Assembly (NCBI GenBank): GCA_036505615.1
Contig: DASXTB010000030.1
Span: 1-14,239 of the forward strand
DNA: 14,239 nucleotides
Source of the DNA: DASXTB01 sp036505615
GTDB lineage: Bacteria; Acidobacteriota; UBA6911; JACQSX01
Direction: 5' to 3'
Below are positions 1-5,961 of the stretch, one piece after another; within the stretch, counting starts at the first letter, position 1; each line of letters starts with the position of its first letter. The notes beneath the pieces are model-generated. The model was not told where the DNA came from. It searched no databases and was given only the letters and a program-made list of their open reading frames with translations. Made by a program: the position numbers and the translations under genes.

Positions 1-2
1 CC

Positions 3-377
3 TTTTTGCCGCTGACCGTCACCGCGATGAACGCAGTTCGCAATATTGCGACGGTACATCTTAATGCCGGCCGCAACTTTGGCTTGTCCCAGAATCAGTT
101 GCTGCGTGAGGTCATCTATCCCTCGGTTATGCCCCAACTGATTGTGGGGTTGCGCATTACGCTCGGGATAGCGTGGATCGTGGTGGTTGCTTCAGAAATG
201 ATTGCAGTCAATTCTGGCTTAGGATTCTTGATTATTGACGCTCGCAACGCCGGGAACCGTTACGATCTGGTTATCGGAGGCATGGTGCTGATTGGTGTTA
301 TAGGACTCCTTCTTGATTTAACGCTGAGACGACTGGAAAAGTTGAAGGCCCTTCGCTGGGGTTATGGAAATCAATAA
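3..377 (+). CDS. ABC transporter permease, SsuC/TauC-like (5' truncated by window edge)
   Basis: This is the C-terminal ~124 residues of an inner-membrane permease of the sulfonate/nitrate/taurine-type (BPD_transp_1) importer family. The frame is open to the window edge, so the real start lies upstream; the TTG at 6 is internal. It aligns without gaps to the C-terminal half of the second permease at 1176-1937, roughly 60% identical by eye, sharing the EAA-type cytoplasmic loop (N-A-G-R-N-F-G-L ... P-Q-L-I-V-G-L-R), a membrane helix around G-I-A-W-I-V-V-V, the E-M-I-A-V-N-S-G-L-G motif and the final helix. The stop TAA (375-377) directly abuts the ATG of the ATPase gene at 378, so the genes are in one operon and probably translationally coupled. 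Two different permeases around a single ATPase imply a heterodimeric membrane channel. Family assignment is firm; the substrate is unknown. Confidence 0.9.
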   Translation, partial: FLPLTVTAMNAVRNIATVHLNAGRNFGLSQNQLLREVIYPSVMPQLIVGLRITLGIAWIVVVASEMIAVNSGLGFLIIDARNAGNRYDLVIGGMVLIGVIGLLLDLTLRRLEKLKALRWGYGNQ

Positions 378-1166
378 ATGGCACAAGCAGCAGCCGTGGT
401 CTCACAATCGCTAGCTCGACCCAAAGTAAGACTTCGAAATCTCAGCATCGATTTTCCCACCGACGGAAAGTGCATCGAGGTCCTTAGGAATATCTCGCTG
501 GATATTAGTCCAGGAGAATTTGTCTGCTTTCTCGGGCCCTCTGGGTGCGGGAAAACCACTCTGCTGAATGTCGTTGGCGGCTTCATTCAAGCGACCGGGG
601 GACAGGTTACTATTGACGGCGAACTGGTGCGAGGCCCCGACCCGAGGCGGATATTTGTTTTCCAGGAGCGAGGGGTTTTCCCCTGGCTGACTGTAGAAGG
701 GAATATTGGATTCGGCCTCTTCAAACTTTCCAGCAAGGAGAAAGCAAGACGCATTGAGCACTATGTGCGAATGGTCGGCCTGAGCGGCTTTGAGCAGGCC
801 TATCCTCAGGAACTTTCCGGTGGAATGAAGCAGCGGCTCGAGGTGGCTCGAGCTCTGGCCGTGAACCCAGACGTGCTGTACCTCGACGAGCCTTTTGGCG
901 CGCTCGATTCGATCACCCGCTTGATAATGCGCGGCGAGCTTTTGCGAATCTGGGAAGCGGAACGAAAGACGATCCTATTTGTAACTCACGATATTGAGGA
1001 ATCGGTGCAACTGGCTGACCGCGTGGTGGTCATGACGGCTCGGCCGGCTTCGATCCGCCGCATCGTCGAAATTGACATTCCTCATCCAAGGGACATCAGC
1101 TCACGACGCTATCTGGAGTTGCGCGACAGTATCTTTGCCGAGATTGGTCTGGCGCATAAGGTGTGA
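378..1166 (+). CDS. ABC transporter ATP-binding protein, SsuB/TauB/NrtD-like
   Basis: This is the cytoplasmic ATPase that powers the importer encoded by its neighbours. All nucleotide-binding motifs are visible in the 262 residues: Walker A G-P-S-G-C-G-K-T-T (53-61), Q-loop F-Q-E-R (Q96), signature L-S-G-G-M-K-Q-R (146-153), Walker B V-L-Y-L-D-E-P (166-172), D-loop G-A-L-D, and the H-loop T-H-D (H204) followed by E-E-S-V-Q-L-A-D-R-V, typical of the sulfonate/nitrate/taurine branch. Length is normal for the family. The first ~16 residues (M-A-Q-A-A-A-V-V...) form a short extra tail before the ABC fold. It starts at the base after the upstream permease stop and ends 9 nt before the next permease. 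It is intact. The branch is clear, but the transported compound cannot be told from the ATPase. Confidence 0.95.
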   Translation: MAQAAAVVSQSLARPKVRLRNLSIDFPTDGKCIEVLRNISLDISPGEFVCFLGPSGCGKTTLLNVVGGFIQATGGQVTIDGELVRGPDPRRIFVFQERGVFPWLTVEGNIGFGLFKLSSKEKARRIEHYVRMVGLSGFEQAYPQELSGGMKQRLEVARALAVNPDVLYLDEPFGALDSITRLIMRGELLRIWEAERKTILFVTHDIEESVQLADRVVVMTARPASIRRIVEIDIPHPRDISSRRYLELRDSIFAEIGLAHKV

Positions 1167-1175
1167 CTTACTGGA

Positions 1176-1937
1176 ATGAGACGCTGGGAATCTTTCCTTC
1201 TGCCATTGGCCGCCGGCTGCCTTCTGCTGGCAGCATGGCACTTCGGGGTCCAATTGACTGGAACATCGATTTTTCCATCCCCCAAAGCGGTCCTAAAGGG
1301 CTGGGGTGAATTGGCACGCAGGGGCGTTCTTGGCGCCTACGCCCGCGATTCGTTGTTCCGAGTCGGTTCGGGGTACTTGCTGGCTATTTGTTGTGGCATC
1401 CCACTGGGGATCCTTCTGGGCTGGTATCCGCAATTGGCGGCGGCAATAAATCCATTGATTCAGATGCTGCGCCCCATCAGCCCATTGGCATGGATGCCTT
1501 TGGCGGTGGTGTGGTTTGGAGTGTCCGAACTTGCGCCCATTTTCCTCATCTTCCTCGCCGCATTTTTTCCCGTAGTCGTGGCCACCATGAACGGCGTCCG
1601 CAACATTCCATCCATGTACCTGCAGGCGGGGCAAAATTTCGGGCTGGCGCCCCTGATGATTTTCCGTCGTGTCATCTTTCCCGCCATTCTGCCCCAGGTG
1701 CTTACCGGTCTTCGCATCGCGCTCGGAATCGCCTGGCTGGTGGTAGTGGCCGCCGAGATGATTGCCGTTGATTCAGGTCTCGGCTATTTGATTATCGATT
1801 CACGAAACGCAGGCAAGCGGTACGATCTTGTGGTGGCGGGAATGTTGTTGATCGGCCTGATCGGACTGGCTCTGGACGTCCTGGTTCAGCAGACCGAGAA
1901 ATTGAAGTCAGTGCGGTGGGGTTTTAGGGAGGAGTGA
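1176..1937 (+). CDS. ABC transporter permease, SsuC/TauC-like (second, complete)
   Basis: This complete 253-residue inner-membrane permease of the BPD_transp_1 family is paralogous to the truncated permease at the window start. Hydrophobic segments lie at about residues 7-27, 66-84, 101-140 (two helices), 180-200 and 217-238, giving the usual five to six spans. The EAA loop is at about 150-180 (L-Q-A-G-Q-N-F-G-L ... L-P-Q-V-L-T-G-L-R). The N-terminal R-R-W precedes the first helix, as expected for a cytoplasmic N terminus. The ATG is 9 nt after the ATPase stop; the preceding bases contain only a weak Shine-Dalgarno-like stretch, so coupling to the upstream gene is likely. With the other permease it would form a heterodimeric pore. 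Downstream comes a hairpin and then the substrate-binding gene. Confidence 0.93.
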   Translation: MRRWESFLLPLAAGCLLLAAWHFGVQLTGTSIFPSPKAVLKGWGELARRGVLGAYARDSLFRVGSGYLLAICCGIPLGILLGWYPQLAAAINPLIQMLRPISPLAWMPLAVVWFGVSELAPIFLIFLAAFFPVVVATMNGVRNIPSMYLQAGQNFGLAPLMIFRRVIFPAILPQVLTGLRIALGIAWLVVVAAEMIAVDSGLGYLIIDSRNAGKRYDLVVAGMLLIGLIGLALDVLVQQTEKLKSVRWGFREE

Positions 1938-1953
1938 TCCGGGTGAAATGGGC

Positions 1954-1984
1954 CGCAGATTAACGCGGATTAGCGCGGATTTTA
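1954..1984. repeat. dispersed GATTAACGCGGAT repeat, copy 1
   Basis: The stretch contains two tandem variants of a GATTAACGCGGAT-type unit (AGATTAACGCGGAT, then TAGCGCGGAT). A second copy, C-G-GATTAACGCGGAT followed by CACGCG, lies at 5824-5850 between two unrelated genes. Its presence in two intergenic gaps marks it as a genome-dispersed repeat rather than part of either gene's control region. No function is apparent. Confidence 0.5.
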
Positions 1985-1985
1985 G

Positions 1986-2023
1986 ATAACCACCACGCGG
2001 GAGAGTGGGAGAGTGGTGGTTAT
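1986..2023 (+). terminator. strong hairpin between permease and substrate-binding gene (terminator or attenuator)
   Basis: This is a perfect 11-bp inverted repeat, ATAACCACCAC (1986-1996) with GTGGTGGTTAT (2013-2023), closing a 16-nt purine-rich loop and followed by TTT (2024-2026). The shape fits an intrinsic terminator or partial attenuator that would lower or separate expression of the binding protein from the upstream permease genes. It could instead be an mRNA-stabilising processing hairpin. The loop has the same GGGAGAGTGGG repeat text found at 8016-8135 and 9835-9904. Confidence 0.5.
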
Positions 2024-2035
2024 TTTGCAGAAGAG

Positions 2036-2041
2036 AAGGAG
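2036..2041 (+). promoter_or_regulatory. ribosome binding site of the substrate-binding protein gene
   Basis: AAGGAG lies 5 nt before the ATG at 2047. It fixes translation initiation upstream of the in-frame TGA at 2203 and therefore supports reading 2047-3105 as one gene. The GTG at 2221, the first start codon after the TGA, has no comparable site before it. Confidence 0.8.
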
Positions 2042-2046
2042 ATCCA

Positions 2047-3105
2047 ATGTCGGACGGTAAGAGGATTCTGATGGGAATCCTGTTGTGGACAGGCGTGATC
2101 ACGCTTGCGCACTCTGCTTTGAATCTCAACTGGTCGGTTCTCCTCAACGACCGGTTGCCTGAGGACAAGCGCAAGATTTACGTAGCCTATATTCCCGTCA
2201 CCTGACACCTCACCTGCCCGGTGACCGACTATATTTCCGCCTTTTCGCAGTCGGGGAACCTGTTCATTCCGAGAATGTTCCAGGGTTTTCCGGAGATTAA
2301 AGAGGCATTGATCTCCAACAAGATGCAGGCGGCGTTTATGGTCGCGCCGATGGCCATCGCTCTGCGGGCTCAGGGCGTGCCAATCCGAATTGTTTACCTC
2401 GGCCACCGCTACGGCAGCGCGGTGGTGGTGCGCAAGGACGGGCCGGTAAAAACCTTCCCCGACTTGCGCGGTCGTGTCATTGCAATACCCAGCCGATTCT
2501 CCGATGAACGACTGATCGTTTTCAGGGCCCTCAAGTACTTCAACATGAAGCCCAGCGAACTGAAGATGGTGGAAATGGCGCCACCTGATGTCGCCGGTGC
2601 TTTGGCGGCAAGTGCCATCGACGCATTCTCCATGGGAGAGCCCTATCCGTCCCAGGCGGAAATGGCAGGTTTCGGCAGGGTGCTTTTTCATGCCCGCCAG
2701 TTTTGGCCCGACTACATCTCGTGCGTTCTGGTGGTTCGGCAGGACCTAATCGACAAGCGACCGGAAACGGTCCAGCTGCTTGTGGATGGGATTGCGCGGT
2801 CCGGACTGTGGCTGGAGAGGGGACGTCCCTATCGCGAACATGCCGCAGATTTTGTGGGTCGTTATTACTTCAGACAGAACCCCGCGTTGCTGCGCTGGGC
2901 GCTTACTAACCCTATCGACCGGGTGATGTACACTCCCCTTGCTCCCCGAAAAGACGATTTCAATCTGATTCGAGACTTGATGCTGGAAACAGGAGTGCTC
3001 GATCACAACATTGAATTCGAGGAATACATAGATACCACGTTCGCCGACGGCGCCAAGTATAAGACGGCTTGGAACTATGAACCAGGAAGCCAACGCGCCG
3101 AATAG
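2047..3105 (+). CDS. ABC transporter substrate-binding protein with in-frame TGA at codon 53 (candidate selenoprotein)
   Basis: This is the extracytoplasmic solute-binding component of the upstream importer, of the NMT1/SsuA-like family. Read through the TGA it has 352 codons. A positive N terminus and hydrophobic stretch at about 6-24 look like a signal peptide or membrane anchor. Then come W-S-V-L-L-N-D (29-35), the first beta strand I-Y-V-A-Y-I-P-V-T (44-52), the TGA (2203-2205, codon 53), and H-L-T-C-P-V-T-D-Y in the same frame. Family landmarks follow: F-P-E-I-K-E-A, A-P-M-A-I-A-L-R-A-Q-G-V-P, I-V-Y-L-G-H-R. From family knowledge (recalled, not searched) the motif is normally P-V-T-C-H-L-T-C-P-V-T-D, so the TGA replaces the first Cys. 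No other stop or frameshift occurs in the remaining ~300 codons. This suggests selenocysteine (U-x-x-x-C). A point nonsense mutation (TGC or TGT to TGA) or a sequencing error remains possible. A start at GTG 2221 would lose the signal peptide and first strand, so it is unlikely. Confidence 0.8.
2203..2254 (+). promoter_or_regulatory. candidate recoding region: UGA plus downstream hairpins (possible bacterial SECIS)
   Basis: In bacteria selenocysteine insertion needs a stem-loop just after the UGA. Two compatible helices are visible by eye. One pairs TCACC (2210-2214) with GGTGA (2220-2224) around TGCCC. The second pairs CCGACT (2225-2230) with AGTCGG (2249-2254) around 18 nt and could extend by GGT (2220-2222)/ACC (2258-2260) if the first opens. 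The loop of the first has G at its second position but lies only ~10 nt after the UGA. The second is at a usual distance but has a large loop and no early G. Neither is a textbook element, so this call is tentative. Confidence 0.3.
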
Positions 3106-3126
3106 CGGTCAGCGGTCAGCAGTCAG
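3106..3126 (+). repeat. 7-nt tandem repeat (CGGTCAG) right after the binding-protein stop
   Basis: There are three consecutive 7-nt units, CGGTCAG, CGGTCAG and CAGTCAG, immediately after the TAG stop of the substrate-binding gene. Similar GTCAG-rich text recurs at 9081-9110 and in the inverted repeat 10541-10644, indicating a dispersed low-complexity family in this genome. I see no function. Confidence 0.5.
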
Positions 3127-3460
3127 CTTCTGGATTATTCACATACCCCTCACCACAAGGGCACAGCGCGGCGTAGCCGCACCCAATATGGGCAGCGAGG
3201 ATGGCAGTCCGCACAAGGAGACGCCGAAGGCGTCAGAGAGTATAGCCGGGGGCAGAGCCCGCCTCAGGCGGGCGGCGCCCCCGGTCTGCGACACCCATCC
3301 AGGGGATACACCCTGAAGGGGTGCGACACAAAGCGCGGAAGTATTTTTTTGGGGGAAGGCCGGCTCGGGTCAATCACCGGAAAAATTTGTTGCACCCCTG
3401 CAGGGTGCCTGCTTTGGATAGTTCTTGCCAACCGGGCCGAAAAGAATTTGATGGTTAGTA
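3127..3460. repeat. gene-free palindrome cluster between convergent genes
   Basis: This gap lies between the converging binding-protein (+) and carotenoid-oxygenase (-) genes; I find no convincing coding sequence in it. It holds several short palindromes: GCGGC-GTA-GCCGC (3168-3180), GACGCC-GAA-GGCGTC (3220-3234), a nested hairpin at 3246-3284, CACCC/GGGTG (3309-3323) and GCACCC/GGGTGC (3392-3408). In the nested one, CCGGGGGC pairs with GCCCCCGG around an inner 7-bp stem, GCCCGCC-TCA-GGCGGGC. A T7 run is at 3344-3350. This resembles REP-type palindromic clusters, whose folding could also end transcription from both sides. Confidence 0.6.
3385..3408 (-). terminator. possible terminator of the carotenoid oxygenase gene
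   Basis: Read on the minus strand, a 6-bp GC-rich hairpin (GCACCC/GGGTGC, 5-nt loop) is followed after a short AACAAA spacer by a T run. It lies ~55 nt after the oxygenase stop. The spacer between stem and T run makes it weaker than a classical intrinsic terminator. Confidence 0.35.
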
Positions 3461-4951
3461 TTAAAGTTTACGCAAGAAACTGGTGTGGAAACCGGGGTGG
3501 ATCTTGTGGCGCAACGGCAAACGCGCCAACGGTCCGCTGGCAACATTGGCAGCGTCGAATAACTGGAATTCAGCGCGATCTCGTCCGGCATCCAGATGCT
3601 CGACGATGATCACTGCCTCGTCCCGGTCCTCGGGATTCGATATGTAAATTGGTTCCCCAGCCAGATACTCGCCCGGGGGAGTCTGAAAGAGGTCGGCCAC
3701 GGCTCCACGACTCCAACTGCCATGTGCAAGCTGATCGAAGAACTTGCGCCCTGCCTCGCCGGTCGTTGAAATCCCCAGCATCCAAAAATCGTCATAGGGC
3801 TGGCCGATCAGGCGCTTGTCGAAAGAAGGAAAATCCGGACCGCGGTCGTATTCCATAGCTTCGCGGTCGATCAACCTCCTGGAACGCACATCGATGCGAT
3901 AACGCACGGGCTGGCAGCGGCTGATGGTGCTGAACAGATCCGGTATGACTTCATACTCCGGATAAACGGGGGCTTCCAGCTCAAGCAGGTCCACGGTCAA
4001 CAGGCCTTCTCCTTCGAAACAGTTGATCAGATGGAGGCATTTGCCGCATCCGGCAGCAACCTCGAATGGGGACTCCGTTTTCGATTCGCGCGGCATCACC
4101 ACAATGCGGCTGCCCTTCTCGGGCTCCCATCGAAGAGACTCCATGACTGAGACGCCTTCATTCCAAAATTTGACGAAATCCATCAGGAGAGGGCTGAGGA
4201 AGAAAATGGCGTAATTGCGGCTCAGGCCGAAGTCATGATTGGAATGCTGGAACTGCAACCGGTGGCGCCTGCGCCGCAACTGGCGTCCTTGCGCGTCGAA
4301 CTCGTACAAATTCAGCACCGGCTGTGTAGGAGAGAAGGAAATGCCGAAGTTGACCATGTGACCCGATGCCGGATCGAACTTAGGATGAGCCGAAAAGGGA
4401 CTGACGTCGTTGAGGCTGCCGCCGAAATCGTATTCACCCCGACTTTCGAGCGTGACAGGATCCAGTTCAAAAGGCAGCGATTGCTCACTGAAGGCCAACA
4501 ATCTCCCCGCGACCGGGTAGACGCTGACATTGCCAGGAGGTTCAAGCATGACATTGCGGCGCAGCTTGTCCCCGGGAAAGGCCGTGCCGAAGGTGCGGTA
4601 GATGGGCCGATCTTGCGGCTCCTCCTCCTTCATTTTTGGAGTCTGGACAAACCGGCTCGCGAAGCTAACCGTCTCTCGGTCAAAATGCAGCCGGCACACC
4701 ATCCCGTCGCCATCGAGCCAATGTTTGTACCGCAGGCCGCCTCGCTGGAACCGCGCCGGGCCATTGACGTAGTAGGAACCACGCAGCCAGCGAGGAATTT
4801 CTCCCTGGATGTTTTCAATCCGGTAGGAGCTTTCAACTGCGTCAAATAGAAAGCAGCGCTCCAGAAAGGGAGCCAGCTCCCGAGCAGTTTCGCCTCTCTC
4901 AACAGTTTTGGACATGTCCGAAATCATAGTGAATGATTCGCTTGCTTTCAA
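3461..4951 (-). CDS. carotenoid oxygenase (RPE65/CCD family)
   Basis: This is a 496-residue non-heme iron dioxygenase of the RPE65 / carotenoid cleavage family, which splits double bonds of carotenoids, apocarotenoids or stilbene-like compounds. The four iron-ligand histidines are visible: H189 (S-A-H-P), H239 (H-S-N-H-D-F-G), H307 (L-H-L-I-N-C-F-E) and H489 near the end (G-F-H-T-S-F). The N-terminal G-x-Y-Y-V-N-G-P and H-W-L-D-G-D-G-M motifs (59-65, 77-84) are also typical. Length matches the family. The longest frame starts at TTG 4951, whose bases overlap the hydrolase stop (TTGA), suggesting coupling. ATGs at 4927 (codon 9) or 4915 (codon 13) are alternatives; none has a clear Shine-Dalgarno, so the exact start is open. 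The enzyme class is secure, the substrate is not. Confidence 0.92.
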   Translation of the reverse strand: MKASESFTMISDMSKTVERGETARELAPFLERCFLFDAVESSYRIENIQGEIPRWLRGSYYVNGPARFQRGGLRYKHWLDGDGMVCRLHFDRETVSFASRFVQTPKMKEEEPQDRPIYRTFGTAFPGDKLRRNVMLEPPGNVSVYPVAGRLLAFSEQSLPFELDPVTLESRGEYDFGGSLNDVSPFSAHPKFDPASGHMVNFGISFSPTQPVLNLYEFDAQGRQLRRRRHRLQFQHSNHDFGLSRNYAIFFLSPLLMDFVKFWNEGVSVMESLRWEPEKGSRIVVMPRESKTESPFEVAAGCGKCLHLINCFEGEGLLTVDLLELEAPVYPEYEVIPDLFSTISRCQPVRYRIDVRSRRLIDREAMEYDRGPDFPSFDKRLIGQPYDDFWMLGISTTGEAGRKFFDQLAHGSWSRGAVADLFQTPPGEYLAGEPIYISNPEDRDEAVIIVEHLDAGRDRAEFQLFDAANVASGPLARLPLRHKIHPGFHTSFLRKL

Positions 4952-5790
4952 CTTCGATCCAGTTCGGCCTTGAAAAACGATCTCAATACAGCGGCCAGCT
5001 TCTCAGGCCGCAAGAAGGGAAACAAGTGCCCTGACCCAGCCATCACCCACAGCTGCGACTGCGGAATCTGTTGAGCCGTCCGAACGGCATGCTCAGGATG
5101 GACTATGCGGTCCCGCTGCGCCGCGACCAGCAACACAGGTACTTTCAGCGAAAAGAGACGATCCGACAAGGCGGCTCGCCGGATCATCTTTAACCGCTTC
5201 CAAACGAGATCTGAGGGTGAGTGATATTTTCGGAATTTTTCCCAGTATCCCCAGCAGATGGAAGGATCGGCAGCCTCGACCAGCAGTTCCCTTACCGTTA
5301 AAGCCAACAAGGCCGATCGTGAGAGCCGGCGGCAGGCTTTTTCCAAGCCCTGTTCTACCAAAAAATCAAACAAGTTTTTCAGCCTCGGATGAAGAAAGCC
5401 ATATTCGGCGAAAGAGACTACGCTGGCGACGCGCATCACCTGCCGGGGCGCCTGCACGGCCATCTCCAACGCCAAGATTCCTCCCAGTGAAATACCACAG
5501 AGAAAGGTTCGGTCTAATCCTGCAGCGGAGATTTTCTCCAGCATCCGGCGCGCCGTCTCTTCAACGGTTTCAGGGGCTTCAGCTGGAGACTCTTCTCCAG
5601 GCATCGAGGGGCAAACGACCCGGAAATCTTGGCTGAGCTTCTCGGCAATCGGCCTTTGGAACTCAAAATGTCCATGCAGGCCGCCGATCAACACCAGTGG
5701 AGGGCCCGAGCCGAGGGAAAGGAGATCAGCTTCATTTCGGATTGCGGAATGCGGATTGTGGATTGCCGACGGTCGATCGCTAATCAGCAT
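4948..5790 (-). CDS. alpha/beta hydrolase
   Basis: This is a 280-residue alpha/beta-hydrolase-fold protein, probably a cytoplasmic esterase or lipase-like enzyme. The oxyanion region G-G-L-H-G (36-41), nucleophile elbow G-I-S-L-G-G with the catalytic Ser near 100, acid Asp in Q-R-D-R-I-V (~230) and catalytic His in G-S-G-H-L-F (~257) are all present. The cap region between is helical, with no further family signature I recognise. Its stop overlaps the possible TTG start of the carotenoid oxygenase, so the two are likely co-expressed; a joint role on carotenoid-derived products is an inference. The first ~20 residues (I-H-N-P-H-S-A-I-R-N) are translated from a dispersed CGGATTGTGGATTG-type repeat, so the native N terminus may have been replaced or the true start may differ, but no better in-frame start is visible before the fold begins. 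Confidence 0.88.
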   Translation of the reverse strand: MLISDRPSAIHNPHSAIRNEADLLSLGSGPPLVLIGGLHGHFEFQRPIAEKLSQDFRVVCPSMPGEESPAEAPETVEETARRMLEKISAAGLDRTFLCGISLGGILALEMAVQAPRQVMRVASVVSFAEYGFLHPRLKNLFDFLVEQGLEKACRRLSRSALLALTVRELLVEAADPSICWGYWEKFRKYHSPSDLVWKRLKMIRRAALSDRLFSLKVPVLLVAAQRDRIVHPEHAVRTAQQIPQSQLWVMAGSGHLFPFLRPEKLAAVLRSFFKAELDRS

Positions 5791-5905
5791 TTATTCCCAT
5801 TAAAGCAGCGAACAGGATAGGACACGGATTAACGCGGATCACGCGCATTTGCGAGTGAGCTGAAAGTTTGGCAATTCGAAATCCGTGATCCACAATCCAC
5901 AATCG
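5740..5905. repeat. dispersed repeats in the divergent gap, including an inverted pair
   Basis: The gap between divergent hydrolase (-) and LolD-like (+) genes is mostly repeat. GGATTGTGGATTG-type text (5741-5766, running into the hydrolase start) reappears in inverse orientation at about 5885-5905 (ATCCACAATCCACAATCG). Between them, at 5824-5850, is the second copy of the GATTAACGCGGAT repeat. Promoters for both genes must lie here, but I cannot point to convincing -35/-10 boxes. Confidence 0.55.
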
Positions 5906-5961
5906 AAACAGCTGCTTCACTTTAACGCCCTAGCGCTGTAAGCTACGGGCACTGCATTTCG

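Noticed and set aside
2020..2691. 223-codon open frame on the minus strand opposite the substrate-binding gene
   Set aside because: It lies wholly opposite a conserved coding frame; its predicted peptide is low-complexity, His/Arg-rich and shows no domain. It is a shadow of GC-rich codon bias.
2221..3105. Treating the binding protein as a separate gene starting at GTG 2221
   Set aside because: There is no ribosome binding site, and it would lack the signal segment and first beta strand, while the in-frame upstream part with AAGGAG supplies exactly these.
3127..3460. Riboswitch or tRNA gene in the gap
   Set aside because: No cloverleaf or recognisable aptamer core; the palindromes are isolated and the flanking genes converge, so no gene lies downstream to be controlled.
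4235..4849. 204-codon plus-strand frame inside the carotenoid oxygenase gene
   Set aside because: The opposite strand codes for a protein with all four iron-ligand His; this frame has no family features.
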